This document shows, in pieces, positions 46,653 through 57,797 of a stretch of 64,000 bases of DNA. The stretch's first letter is position 1. Each line of letters starts with the position of its first letter. The notes under the pieces are model-generated. The model was not told where the DNA came from and did not search any database. It saw only the letters and a list, made by a program, of their open reading frames with translations. The DNA is from Axinella damicornis (taxonomy: Eukaryota > Porifera > Demospongiae > Axinellida > Axinellidae), in assembly GCA_963931865.1 (NCBI GenBank), contig OZ007515.1, positions 2,632,511 through 2,696,510 on the forward strand, read 5' to 3'. Both the position numbers and the translations under genes were made by a program.

Positions 46653-49600
46653 ATGGCTCGCACGAAGCAAACGGCTCGTAAGTCGTGCGGCGGGAAGGCT
46701 CCGCGCAAGATGATGGCTGCCACCAGCTCGCAGCAACTGAGGAGTTTCCTGACAAGCCGGCAGACGCTCACCTACGCCAGCACCGGCACGGCAAAGCAAG
46801 AAAAGACTTCCTACCTGGTGCGTTAAGTCCATGCTGTTGTGTTAATCACTAGCCAGACCCATTGCCGTAAGTCTAGCTAGCTAGCGAGAAATATGACATC
46901 AATTATGACATGTGGGCGTGGCTGACACCCGGTCTTTCTCCAGAACTATGAGAACATGTTCTACTCCTACTCCTTTTCAACGGGACCACCTTCTACCCGG
47001 CCATTTGAGCCACGGTTCACCTCTGGTGGCTGCCGTAACCCCATCTCGAGCAAGGAGGAACGCTGGGTGGGTATGAGCTTCAACTCCATGTACGATGGTC
47101 CTGGAATGAAGATCCATGGACGACCTCACCTTAACCTGGCCATAGGTGTGTGGAACAACACTAATTAGCGACAATAATTCGGGGGTAGTGCTCCCACATC
47201 ATGTCTTGTTCCCAGCTGGCCCCCGCCTACATGTAGCTTTTCGTCACTTATGAAACGAAATGGCACGGGCCTGGGAATGAGGCTAATGTTATGACTTTCA
47301 TGGAATAGTGGATTTACCACGGCAAAAATTTGTCAACTTCACTGTGGTAGTCCACTATTAATTCTGCAAAAGTCCTCCACTGAACAATGAGTTTCAGGCA
47401 GGTGTTTCCAATACTGGGCATAGATGCTGAATTGCTGATACACTCAATCTCGGGAAGTTGTGTATTTTGCTTCTAACCTGCTGGTGGTGCAGTGATAAAT
47501 GAAGGTTCGCATTGAGTTAGTTTCTTGAACTGTTCAGTGTTGGACATCTCTGGCTCCATGGGGGTTGCGTTTGACCAGGACTCACAGCATCACCAGCGTG
47601 GCTCTGTCCAGGACAAGCTCACCGTTGCAAAGCAATGCCTCCAGTCCCTCACTGACCAGCTAAAGCCAAGGTGAGAGAAAGAGGGGAAGTGGATGTATAT
47701 CCCGCATAGGCATCACATACATACTACATAGCTGGAATTGTCTGCTTACAATCATCAGCAGATTGTGAACATTCAAATGACAGGTGATGATAAATGGTGC
47801 TATTCACACTGTTTATGTGCAGCTGTAGGTAATACCGGTATCTAGCTGGTGCAGGAGTGAGAACTTGCACCATAGGAATTTGAGTTCGCACAAATTCTAC
47901 ACTCGATCATTTCGCATTATGCATTAAATTTTTTGTTATGCCTGTGCAATTACATAAATACACTGTTTGCTTTCAAAACCCGGTAACACAATTTACATCC
48001 CAGGCAAGTGACAAAAAGCTGGGCAGGGCTTGAGAACAATTAAGGCTACAATATACACTCAAAATCACTGCTTCTGATGTTAGTACTGACAGTGTTTTGC
48101 CACTCTGGGATTCTCCCTGGTCTTTCACATCTTGCAGTGATTGCTTTGGTCTTGTTCGGTTCAACCACCAAGCTGATGTGCACTGTCCCATCAAACCATG
48201 GAGGTCTATCAACAAGGTCAAGCTCAGGCGGGAGATTGGTGCCCTGAAACCCTATGGTGCCACCTGCCTCTCTGCTGCCATAGACTGTGCTACGCAGATG
48301 TTTAGTTCAGTAGGTGAGTTCAGTAGTAACCTTCTTGACTCTCACGTTATCTCCACAATTGCTGGCTTCCATATCAGTATGTGCAGGAGGTGTACGTGTG
48401 ATATATGGATCACACACGCAATGCTACAAAGGTGGATGTATATCAGCTAGAGGGTAACATGACTCCATCTTGTGATTTTCATCTATTGTACCATAAGTTA
48501 ACCTATTTCATCTCTTCATGGGAGGACCCAGGAATGGGACTTACCTCCTCTGGTACGGTGATAGTGTTCAGTATCACATACGGCGTTTCATTTAGAAAAT
48601 CGTGCGTGAGGGTACAAAATTGGAGTGTGGCAAAGTGGGGGGGGGGGGGGGGGGGGGGGGCATTAGTTCCCGTCAGCTTTAAGGTGAACACCGATGGTGG
48701 CCAAATGAAACCCTGATATAGCTGTGTCTGGTTTGTACAGGTGAGGGCAGCCATGCATCAAGTCGTGTGATCTTCCTCACTGACCTCTGCTCCACTGTGG
48801 ACTCAGCCAACGACGAGAGGAAACTGCTGGACACCATCAGGACCAACGCTGAGAGGGGGATATACACCACTGTGGTGGGAATCGGGATGGTGAGTTTGTA
48901 GACATCACAAATCAATGGTTAGCGTATTCTGTCACATGTTTGGTGACATATGGAAACCATGGATACGTACAATCAGGACCCCATAACGAGAAGGAGCGTC
49001 CAACTACGAGAACAAGTCTGGTATAATGTTGTTGACCATATACAGCAAGTGGGAATCTGTACTGTGGTCACACTAAAGTGTTTACGAACCGGTGGGCGGG
49101 GCCAACTTATACAACAGGAAGGCTGGCTCTTGTTGCATAGGAGGTTCCAAACAAGGGCATGGTTAGGTTGCTACTGTTTGACTAACTTGTTCTGTGGCTA
49201 TAACGTTAAGTTGCACACTCCTTCTCGTTATGGGCTCCTGATACAATTCAACCAGGCCCAGTCCGGTTCCTAGCTGAAGAGCTTAATTAGAGTGGTATAT
49301 ACACTATACAGTGGTGCTTGGTCAGAGATCAAAGCATGCAGTTCTTTATACCACATCCGAGCAAAATGTGGCGTTACACAAGTAGTTCTAGCTACAAATA
49401 GCTACAATAATACAAAATGGTGGGAGCTAGGCCTGCTATACACATTCTCATGAGTGGCGTAGGGGGGGATTGTAGTGGATGGTTTGATTGCGTGTGCAGG
49501 ACCTATGCAAAGTGGAGGCATGGGACTGAGGCAACGTTGTACATTGTCAATGTGACCCCACTATTGTACATGGGGAGTCAACCTATTCTAATACTGTACT

Positions 49601-52415
49601 TGCATACGTTATCCCACAGGATCTAAATGTGCGTCTGGTGGAGGAGATCAGCAAGACCAGGGGAGCCAAGTACTGCAGTGTGGACAGCGCCGAGGAGTTC
49701 AGGACCATCATGAACCAGGTAGCGGCAGATCCCACCATAGATAATCTGATCCCACGACCACATGATGTACTATTACTCCTAGAGCAGCTGCTGCCTCATA
49801 CTGCCGACTGCAGGTACGTACACATTATAATGTGTGTCGTTTTTTCTTCCTCTCCCAGGAGTTCGACTATGATGTGACCATCCTGGCCTTCAACATCAGA
49901 ATTGAGCTCTTGACTGCACAATACTTTTTTGCCAAGGGATACGGGTAAATGGAGCTATAGTTTATGGTGCTAGACCGTTCTCTCACAGCGAGGTTGGGGG
50001 TGGAGTAGAGGGCTTTTCCATACGTCCTGCCCCCAAATTCCTGTGAGTAGGAGAATGATCCAACTCGATAGACTGGTATGGAGTACGTAACTGTACATAA
50101 CTGATAGTCTGCAACAGCCACCCTTGGTCCATCGGTGTTCACCTTAAAGGAAGAGGGGGCCAAGGAGAGCCAAAAATATGCACCACATTCAAGACCTTAA
50201 TGACCACATCAAAGAAATTAGTCCATGGAAAAGACGGGGGACACCCTGATAGCGAAACACTCTTCCATAGTTAATCCCAGTGTTCCTGGCAGCTGTGCAT
50301 CCCGCCTCAAGCTGTTCTCTCCCTGCAGGTCCCCGGAGCTGAATAACCTGAAGCCACACAAACCTGTGGTCATCTCCTCAGAGTTTCCCTCCTGTCAGGA
50401 TGAGCAAGGCCGGAGCAAGGGAGGCTTGCTACTCTTCAAGCTTGACACCAAGCAGAAGAAGGGGAGTTTGCCAAAGGAACTCAAGGTGCGATGGTTTACA
50501 TGTACCACCCGGAGTCTTTTCAGCTGATAGAGGCTCAACACCACCCACCAGTACATGAGAATACATCATGAGTTATACTTGTATGGACGCCGATATAAAG
50601 AAGATAAGGTGCTGAGTGTTGAGTAGTTAATCAGGTGTTTATGGTACTGCACATTTCCTGAGATCAATGCATAGTGGGTAGCTGCTCATACTAACAACGA
50701 ACAGCCCTCACATTTGCATAGCATGTGGTGGAAGCCTTGTGGTCTCAATTTCTGCTTTATCTATGAATAGAAGTAAGGTATACACAGGTCTGAAGCACAG
50801 GATTGAGCCTACGTATCGCTTCTTCTCCTGTTTCACAGATCAAGGTGACCTGGGAGGACCTGTCAGGAGTTGAGCATTCTCAGACCATCGTGGTGAAACT
50901 GAGTGATGCCTTCACGGTAGGTTTGAGTGTCCCTGGACAGCTAGCGGTGATGATGACGGTAGACTTTGAATAAAGCCTCAGCTCTCCACTTTTGACTCAA
51001 AGTAGTGGGGCATATAATCGGGAGGTATTGTGGTATCCGGGTTACCAGGAAAGGTGTTGCATGGCATCATGCTGCATCATGCTCTCTTTCAGGACTCTGG
51101 AACACGCAAGGCTGCTCTTCTAGTACAGTATGTTGACTTGCACAACGACTACGTCCATGACAGGAGACAGCACAAGACCAGATTCCTAGAACTCTTCCAG
51201 ACCTTCAGGTGAGAATATAGTTGTCTGGGTGATAGTGGATATAGCTATATATACTATAGTTGTTGTTTTTTTCGCAAATGCACTATATACATTTGTATAT
51301 ATACAGAGACTTGATAGATGTATGTATACTTTGAAAGAGCAGCCATGGTCATAGTGACCAATCTGGATAATATTGGAATATAGTACTACTACAGAGGGCT
51401 TTCTTTGTTTATAAATTATTTCTATAGGTCTTATTTCATTCGCGAGCTGGAGGAGATGAAAGACAAAAGCCTGGCTACTTCTAACAAGGTGTGTTCTTAT
51501 CCTGACCAGTAACATTAGTGACAGTACTGTCTATGTGTGTGCGCATGCATGCACAGCAAGGATAGAGTGCATGATTGCTCTGTCCGTAAGTATGTGTGTG
51601 GACGCAAATGAGCAATCTATGAAAAGTCGTTCTCCGTCCGTGCAAAACCACTCCTCGATTTCAATTATTATTTACGCTAGGCAGAATAATGTCACACATC
51701 TATTCCACGGTCCGCATCTACAAACAGTGCATGACGGGATGGTTAGTGCCCTATTGGGGACTTCTTGTTTGAGAACTTTTGTTACGGCAACTATTTCATT
51801 ACTTAGGGTGACCTAGAGCTCCTGGATAAGATCATTGATTTGGAGCAGAAGCCAGAGTCCCAGACTACAACCTCTAGCACTGCTACTGCTACGATGGGAC
51901 TCCCCTACTCGGCAATACCCTTATTTGGTGCTGGTTCCGGAATACTTCCTTCACCAAACGTGCGAGGGGGGATCACTGCTTTCAGGCCAACAAGGAGTCC
52001 CAGAAGAATGGCAGCACCGAAGAGACTTCAGAAGCCTAAGAAGCAAGTCAAGTTTGCAACCCCACAAGTGTCCCAACAGCAGGTGGGCCCCTCTCCCCCG
52101 AGGAGGTCTTCCCGTATTGCAGCTGCTCAGTCTGCAACTTCAAAACCGTCTACACAGCCAAAGGCACGCAAGCGACCTCTTCAATCCACCCAAACCTCTC
52201 CCAGTCCTTCTAAGGTATCTAGAGTGCAGTCGCAGAGTCCAAAAGGAACCAGGTCAGCCAAGCAGATTCCGAAGTCCAGTCCAGCTGGTGGTCACTTGAA
52301 AGCGCAGCAAAGCAGCTCTAGAGTTTTGCGAGTGACAGTGAAGGAGACAACTACGAGCATTGTCACCACAAGGCACTCCTCAAGATCATTTGCAGGGAAA
52401 CGAGGAAAGCAATAA
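46653..52415 (+). CDS. vWA-domain protein with a histone H3-like N-terminal tail
   Basis: Twelve exons: 46653-46817, 46944-47145, 47538-47670, 48138-48313, 48741-48889, 49620-49718, 49859-49944, 50329-50485, 50839-50916, 51093-51208, 51428-51488, 51807-52415. Every phase agrees: 2031 nt, 676 aa. Residues 2-19 read ARTKQTARKSCGGKAPRK, the histone H3 tail with one change (T11 to C). K4, K9, S10, K14 and K18 are kept, and the rest of H3 is absent. Then comes a vWA domain with the MIDAS motif DISGSM (125-130), a GATCLSAA segment and FLTDLCS, and a beta-rich region typical of vWA proteins. The C-terminal 190 residues are Ser/Pro/Lys/Arg-rich and probably disordered (PPRRSSRIAA, PKARKRPLQS), fitting a nuclear protein. 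Family name and function unknown; chromatin-reader recruitment by the tail is inference. An AATAAA at 52898 may be its poly(A) signal. Confidence 0.9.
47203..47285. mobile_element. Palindromic MITE, GAGGCTA family
   Basis: CTTGTTCCCAGCTGGCC at the left and GGGCCTGGGAATGAGGCTA at the right, in intron 2 of the vWA gene. Confidence 0.65.
48637..48660. repeat. Poly(G) run with a flanking dispersed repeat
   Basis: About 24 G residues in a vWA-gene intron. Just downstream is CTTTAAGGTGAACACCGATGG, which reappears inverted near 50128-50152. Confidence 0.9.
48975..49239. mobile_element. 265-bp non-autonomous DNA transposon (intact reference copy)
   Basis: Inverted ends AGGACCCCATAACGAGAAGG and CCTTCTCGTTATGGGCTCCT. 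Same family as the split copy at 28151-29019. A TACAAT motif flanks both sides (possible target duplication, imperfect). Lies in intron 5 of the vWA gene. Confidence 0.85.
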
Positions 52416-52905
52416 TATCTGCACTGCTTTAACCTTTACTTTGCAGACTTGACTTTTATCCCAAAGTAATATAATAGTCCTGGTTAGATACAAAATTATA
52501 TTTGGCTATAGGCAAAGTGTACAAATTATTTATTTTTTTACCCCACTATAGTCTTAGTATAGTGTACAGTATATTATATCTGCAGTGTACATCTTTACCG
52601 CAATACTTGTGTAGTGTCTTATGGTAAAACTTTTGAGGTGGTTGTATGATTGTGCTTGCTGTCACGCTATAATTATAGCTGTGCATGGTTTCCAATTCAG
52701 CAATAGCCGTATGCTTGAGTATTCAAATTCAGCAACAGCTGTGATGCTATAGCTGTGTGTTCAGTAATAGGTACATGACTAAACTTCCAATTGCAAGGTA
52801 TATCCAAAAAGCTATAGAGATGGTGGAGGTAAGAGTTCACGTTTACAAAATTCATTATACACGTACTGAACATGTAGGCTGTGGTGCTATTGTGCACAAT
52901 AAAAT

Positions 52906-54305
52906 TTATAGCTCGGTTTCCTCCTGATCATGCTCCGGAGGCACAGGAGAGGAGGAGCTAGTTGAGTTGTCAATATCAATAACATCGCCTTCAGACTCGC
53001 CTTCAGTCTCAACATTTTGTTCAAGGTTTGAAACAGCCTCCTCCTTCAGTTTATTAAGTTTCTTAGCCCTTCTGTCTGCCTCTAATCTCCGGTACCTTGG
53101 CCTGAAAGCAACCACAAAGAGCAGGAAGCTTAGAGTCATCGACCCCACGTAGAACAAGCCTGTATAGGTGAGATCTTGTGGAACTTTGGGGTCCAACGAT
53201 GTGGAGTTCTGGATGGAAATATTATAAATGGAATCGAAGCATGGTGATTCAGAGATGTCATCCACGCTGCACTGGCTCTGTGGCCACAACTCCGGGGGCA
53301 TGTCAGTCTCCAGGGCTTGACCAATTAGCACCAGCACCGTGCCTGTCACCTGACTGGGAATGAAATAAAGGAAGAGGCAATGTAACTATATAGCCTCGTT
53401 CCCAGGCGCTCGGTACCAATTACCGAGTGAGCACCTGGGAATGAGGCTAAATTTGTACATTCTCCCTTAGCTACCTAATTCATCACCATAGATACATGTA
53501 CGTGCAATCACTCCACACCAGCACACCTGCCAGTTGACAGTACGTGTGTGCACATACACCTAGTATCTACATCAGTAGGCTTACGATACAATCCAGAGGA
53601 TTCCTGAACTGGTTGCCTCAACAACGGGATAGGTGATCTCCACTCCTAACTCCAGGAAGGTAGCAACAAGGGGCATTCCAAGGAACCCGGTCATGCACAG
53701 TGAGAAGGCAATGGTCACCGACTGTCCCGATAGCTGTGACACCTAGAAATGACATGATATGACTTCTGTAACAAAATGAGGCAAAAGAGGCCATGCCCTA
53801 AAACTTATTGGTGGTTATCGGTGAAGAAAGGCTGGAGTGGTTCTTGCACTTGTTTCAATTTCCTCACATAACTAAAATTGCTTCCTACGATAGTAAGCTC
53901 ACACCAATACTTGCTATGTGACAAATCCATACCATCCCTATACATGTATGTCACGGCTACTGAATCTATGATGAAGGTGTGGCTTTTCTTTTCCTTTTTT
54001 TGGTTAACAAACAGCTCCTACGAACCTACCTCTGCAAACCATATCAAGCACAGGGTTGCACTTCCCATGCATACTACAGCGACCTCCTTGAACCGCTTGG
54101 TGTAGTCCAGTATCAGACCACCCACGATGGCTCCCCCAAGGCCAGAGAAGTTTAATAATGCACCCCACAACCCAGAGTCTCTCTAGTGTGTATGTACATG
54201 ACAGTCATTTGTGTGTGTATTGTGGTGTGTGTATATTGCGGTGTGTGGGGGAAACATGTGTGTTGTGTGTGTGTGTGTGTGTGTGTGCATGTGTGTGTGT
54301 GTGTG

Positions 54306-54372
<67 letters not shown>

Positions 54373-57300
54373 GTGTGCATATGGAGGAACAGGACAATAA
54401 ACCACGTAGTGGGACATAGCCCCTAGCTAGCTATATATCACCATAGTCTCTCGCTAATATACATAGTAAACATCCTCCGTCTCTTTAACAAACCTTTCGA
54501 CCTCACCACTTCATCACCTTAAACATTTGCATATGAGTGTTCAAGTAAAAGCCCCTTTAGACTCAATGCAATGAAGAAATAGGAGGGCGTATGATTGAGA
54601 GACAATGGTAGTCCCATCATTTCAGCTTACATCCGAGTAACCGTGAGGACAGAGGAACTGTGCCAGCAGGGTCAAGAGGGCACTGAACATCCCTGCAGTA
54701 ATCCCCCACACCACCAGCAGCACCCAGAAGGAGCAGTTGGTCATCACCTGCAGACATGCAAGGAGGTACCATGGATCATAGCCAGTACATACATGTACTC
54801 ACATGCACACGCAACTTCATAAGCATCAATGCATAATACTATGCATGGCAGTGTAGTTATAGTTTCAATGGTGATTGCATATCAAGACTTTGTGTATTTT
54901 TGTCAATAAAAACCGAAGAACAAAAACGGGATAGGCCTGGGCCAGGGAATGAGGCTGCCAATGGGTATGCGTAGCATATCCAGTTCATTTCTGCTGTCCC
55001 TTATTGGAAGCAATAGTCAGTATACAAACATTGCAGGTCGTAGATTTCCAGGTTATAATCTTTATATGCTTCAATGCGGAAGAGTGGCAAAAACAGGCAA
55101 GGTCCTGGGAGCAATTAAATAGTCATGTGAAGTTTCCACACTAAACTGTGGCAAAGAATTGCTGCTAACCCAGTGTGAACAGCCATATGAATGCTCTCAC
55201 TAACAGTATTCACACCACAGCACTACCTTCCTGAGTCCCCTGAAGAATGGCTGGCCCTGTTTCTGGGCACTTGGTGAGGGAGGGGTGGGTGGACGCTTCC
55301 ACCAATAGGCAATCACAGCCAGAACAGCACCAACTGCAGCTGGGATTGTGTATACCCAGATCTGTGCAGTTCACAGTGGAAAATATGATGGTCAAATTTC
55401 GGATCAAATCATTCAACATGTCTGTCATGATTACTTACCAGTGTGGGTAGTCTGTGGGTGGTTGTGACAATGTTAGGGGAGATAAGGAGAGCGCTTGCAA
55501 GACCTATAGAGTTGCCTGAAGCATAAAGAAAGACACAACACATGACCAGTTTGCAAGAGGCAGATACAACTATGGCACGACTGTTCAAAATCACTGTGGA
55601 CACATAATAAAGCTATGTGCATATGCTGGACGATGAAATGGACTTATTTAACAACTTTCTTTTGACGATGAAAGGAGGTTTGCTATAATAAAAATTAATG
55701 GTAGATGGGTAGGCATGCCATCAAAGAGCTTTTTAACCTACAGGCTATACCATTCTGATTCCCAAGCATCATGCATCCAGCAATAAACAGTTTCTATTGA
55801 GTGTGGTTTTGGTAATGAGTTCAAAAGCATGCAAGCAATCATTGCTCACCAAGGGAGGCCAAGTTTACGCAAGTTGCTCTTTCCTTGGGCCCGAACCAGA
55901 CACCAGCTAGCTTTGTTGGGGAGTACAGGAGAAATGGCTGTGCAAAGGCAGTGAGAACTTGCCCCAGCATTGCCACAAAATATCCTGCATGCCCATATAC
56001 TGAAGAGCACACAATGGGGTGGGCAGTGCTAAGACAACGGAAGACCGAACCAGCCAAGTTGAATCCAGCACCAAGATAAATCTATGGAATAAGAATGCAA
56101 ATCTTTATGCTACATTTATTCAGACAATGTGCAGGCAATCATTCAACTAGATCCCAACATCCTCATGTGTAGCTACGTCACAAAAGATGTACCAGTACTA
56201 GCTATAGTGGTCACGACTGTCCTTTCAATCCATAAATAACTTCTCGTGTAGGTCGTGAAAGATACACTAGTGGTCATACCAGCTTGCCGAAGTTGTAATG
56301 TTGATCAAAGTGCACAGAGATGGCATGCATAGAAGAGGACACCTACACAACAACACTTCACCCTTTCCCTATGCTACTCAGAGCTGTTGATGGCTGAATA
56401 TTTACTTTATCAATAAGATTTTAGAGGTCATTTTCATCCAGTTAATCCCCCCAAGCGTACGTCACGTTAACATACCCTGATTCCACTACAGAGGAGGCTG
56501 ATTCAGCAGCATGCTGATTCAGCAGTATGCATGAGTCTAACACCCAAGGACAGTCAACAGACATATTCAAACGACCATACACACTTGATGGACAATGTAC
56601 AACATGCAGTATGCTGTAGTGAGACCAACAAGCTTACAGCTAGCTTGAGTCCCCAAGTGTCCAGAATGAAAATGCCCACAAACCCTACCACCACAGAGAC
56701 AACAAAGAATACAACAGACAGCCAGTCCACATCGCTGCGGGAAATACTGTAGAACGACATGACGAAGTCTGGAATGGGAGCGAATGTCAGCCACATCTGT
56801 GGAAAAAAATATACAATTGATACTGGTTTTATAGGGTGTCTCTGGTTAGACTATTGCGTTTTCCTTTTCTTTGAATTGTACATCCCCCTTTAGTTAAGAA
56901 CTAAACAAACAAAAAATAAATAAAAATAAAAATAAATATAAAAAATTGGCAAGAAAGGTGCACACTCATCTGACAATTCACAGTAACGCAGACAATCCAT
57001 CTGCTGCTCGGGCTAACTGTGTAGCCTCAAGACTTAGTGTTTGGTTAAGTATATCACCAGAGAATACACCCAACTATTATAGCTCGAGATTAATTACAAA
57101 GGCTGTGTGTCACTAGTCTAGTCCCCCAAACACTTGACTTAATTCTGTTACTGCTTAGATTTTGACTAATGAGTCGCCTTGTTCTAGAATGTTATTTCAT
57201 TCATTCATTCATTCATCTATGTGTAGACTTGCACACAAATGCAGAACCAGCCGGCCGAGTGCTTCACACTTGGCCAGCTGGTCATGGTATTGAACTTACC

Positions 57301-57740
57301 TCCACCATCTCTATAGCTTATGAGACAGACATGTAGTAAAACAAGAGATGTAGCGTAAACAAGACGTGTAGCATGTGGTAAAACAAGCTAGCCTATGGCT
57401 ATAATACGTGAAACAAGGGAGCACGGTTAGCTGTGTTATGTTTGGTTATCAAACCTACAATTCCATTACTGACGTTCAGCAGAAACAGCGTTGCCAGCAT
57501 AAACCACCGCCATCGGTACAGGCGGAACTTTGACTCGGATTTGGACGGTTCACAACTGCTCTGTTCCGCCCCCTCAGCTTCCTTCTCCTCTGCAACAAGT
57601 GTAAGCGTATCCTTCTCTTCCACACAGTCCTCCTCGATGAACTCATTCTCCAGCAACAACTCCGTATCAGACGTTTCATCGGGCCTTTCCTCGAGCTCCG
57701 ACTCCGAGTTGTCAGCGCGATTTTTGGTTTTGGGCGCAGT
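52906..57740 (-). CDS. SLC49A3-like: SLC49A3/FLVCR-type major facilitator transporter
   Basis: Twelve-helix MFS membrane transporter of the SLC49 group (heme/choline-type carriers; substrate here unknown). Exons on the minus strand: ~57740-57459, 56796-56638, 56081-55850, 55515-55439, 55361-55227, 54747-54631, 54182-54030, 53742-53585, 53353-52906; phases agree. Signature stretches: RLYRWRWFMLATLFLLNVSN, MWLTFAPIPDF, DVDWLSVVFFVVSVVVGFVG, LGAGFNLAGSVFR, AQPFLLYSPTKLAGVWFGPK, LELGVEITYPVVEATSSGIL. The last exon adds a Cys-containing extracellular loop, one helix and an acidic tail. The start is unclear. The exon-1 frame is open back to a TAA at 57741-57743 but has no ATG before helix 1. An ATG at 57783 would fit if one base is missing or extra in the A-rich run around 57720. 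Confidence 0.9.
53391..53449. mobile_element. Short palindromic MITE, GAGGCTA family
   Basis: 59-bp hairpin: TAGCCTCGTTCCCAGG and CCTGGGAATGAGGCTA, with inner GCTCGGTA / TACCGAGT arms. Cleanest copy in the window; intron of the transporter gene. Confidence 0.85.
54190..54377. repeat. (GT)n microsatellite
   Basis: About 190 bp of GT/TG with few interruptions, starting a few bases outside the transporter exon at 54030-54182 (near its 3' splice site). Confidence 0.97.
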
Positions 57741-57797
57741 TTATACGGAAATCCGTAAAATTCCGTGACACGCAACCGAGCATTAACCCTGTTGTCA
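57741..57797. promoter_or_regulatory. Very short divergent promoter between transporter and USP-Ulp1-MULE gene
   Basis: The two divergent coding regions are separated by no more than about 60 bp, or 14 bp if the transporter starts at the ATG at 57783. No TATA box. Second head-to-head pair in the window after ECI2/SEH1. Confidence 0.5.

Noticed and set aside
46653..46817. A plain histone H3 gene or pseudogene
   Set aside because: Only the first 18 tail residues match; the histone fold is absent, and the exon has a good donor in phase with the next vWA-gene exon.
54152..54426. His/Thr- and Cys/Val-repeat frames
   Set aside because: Translations of the GT microsatellite.
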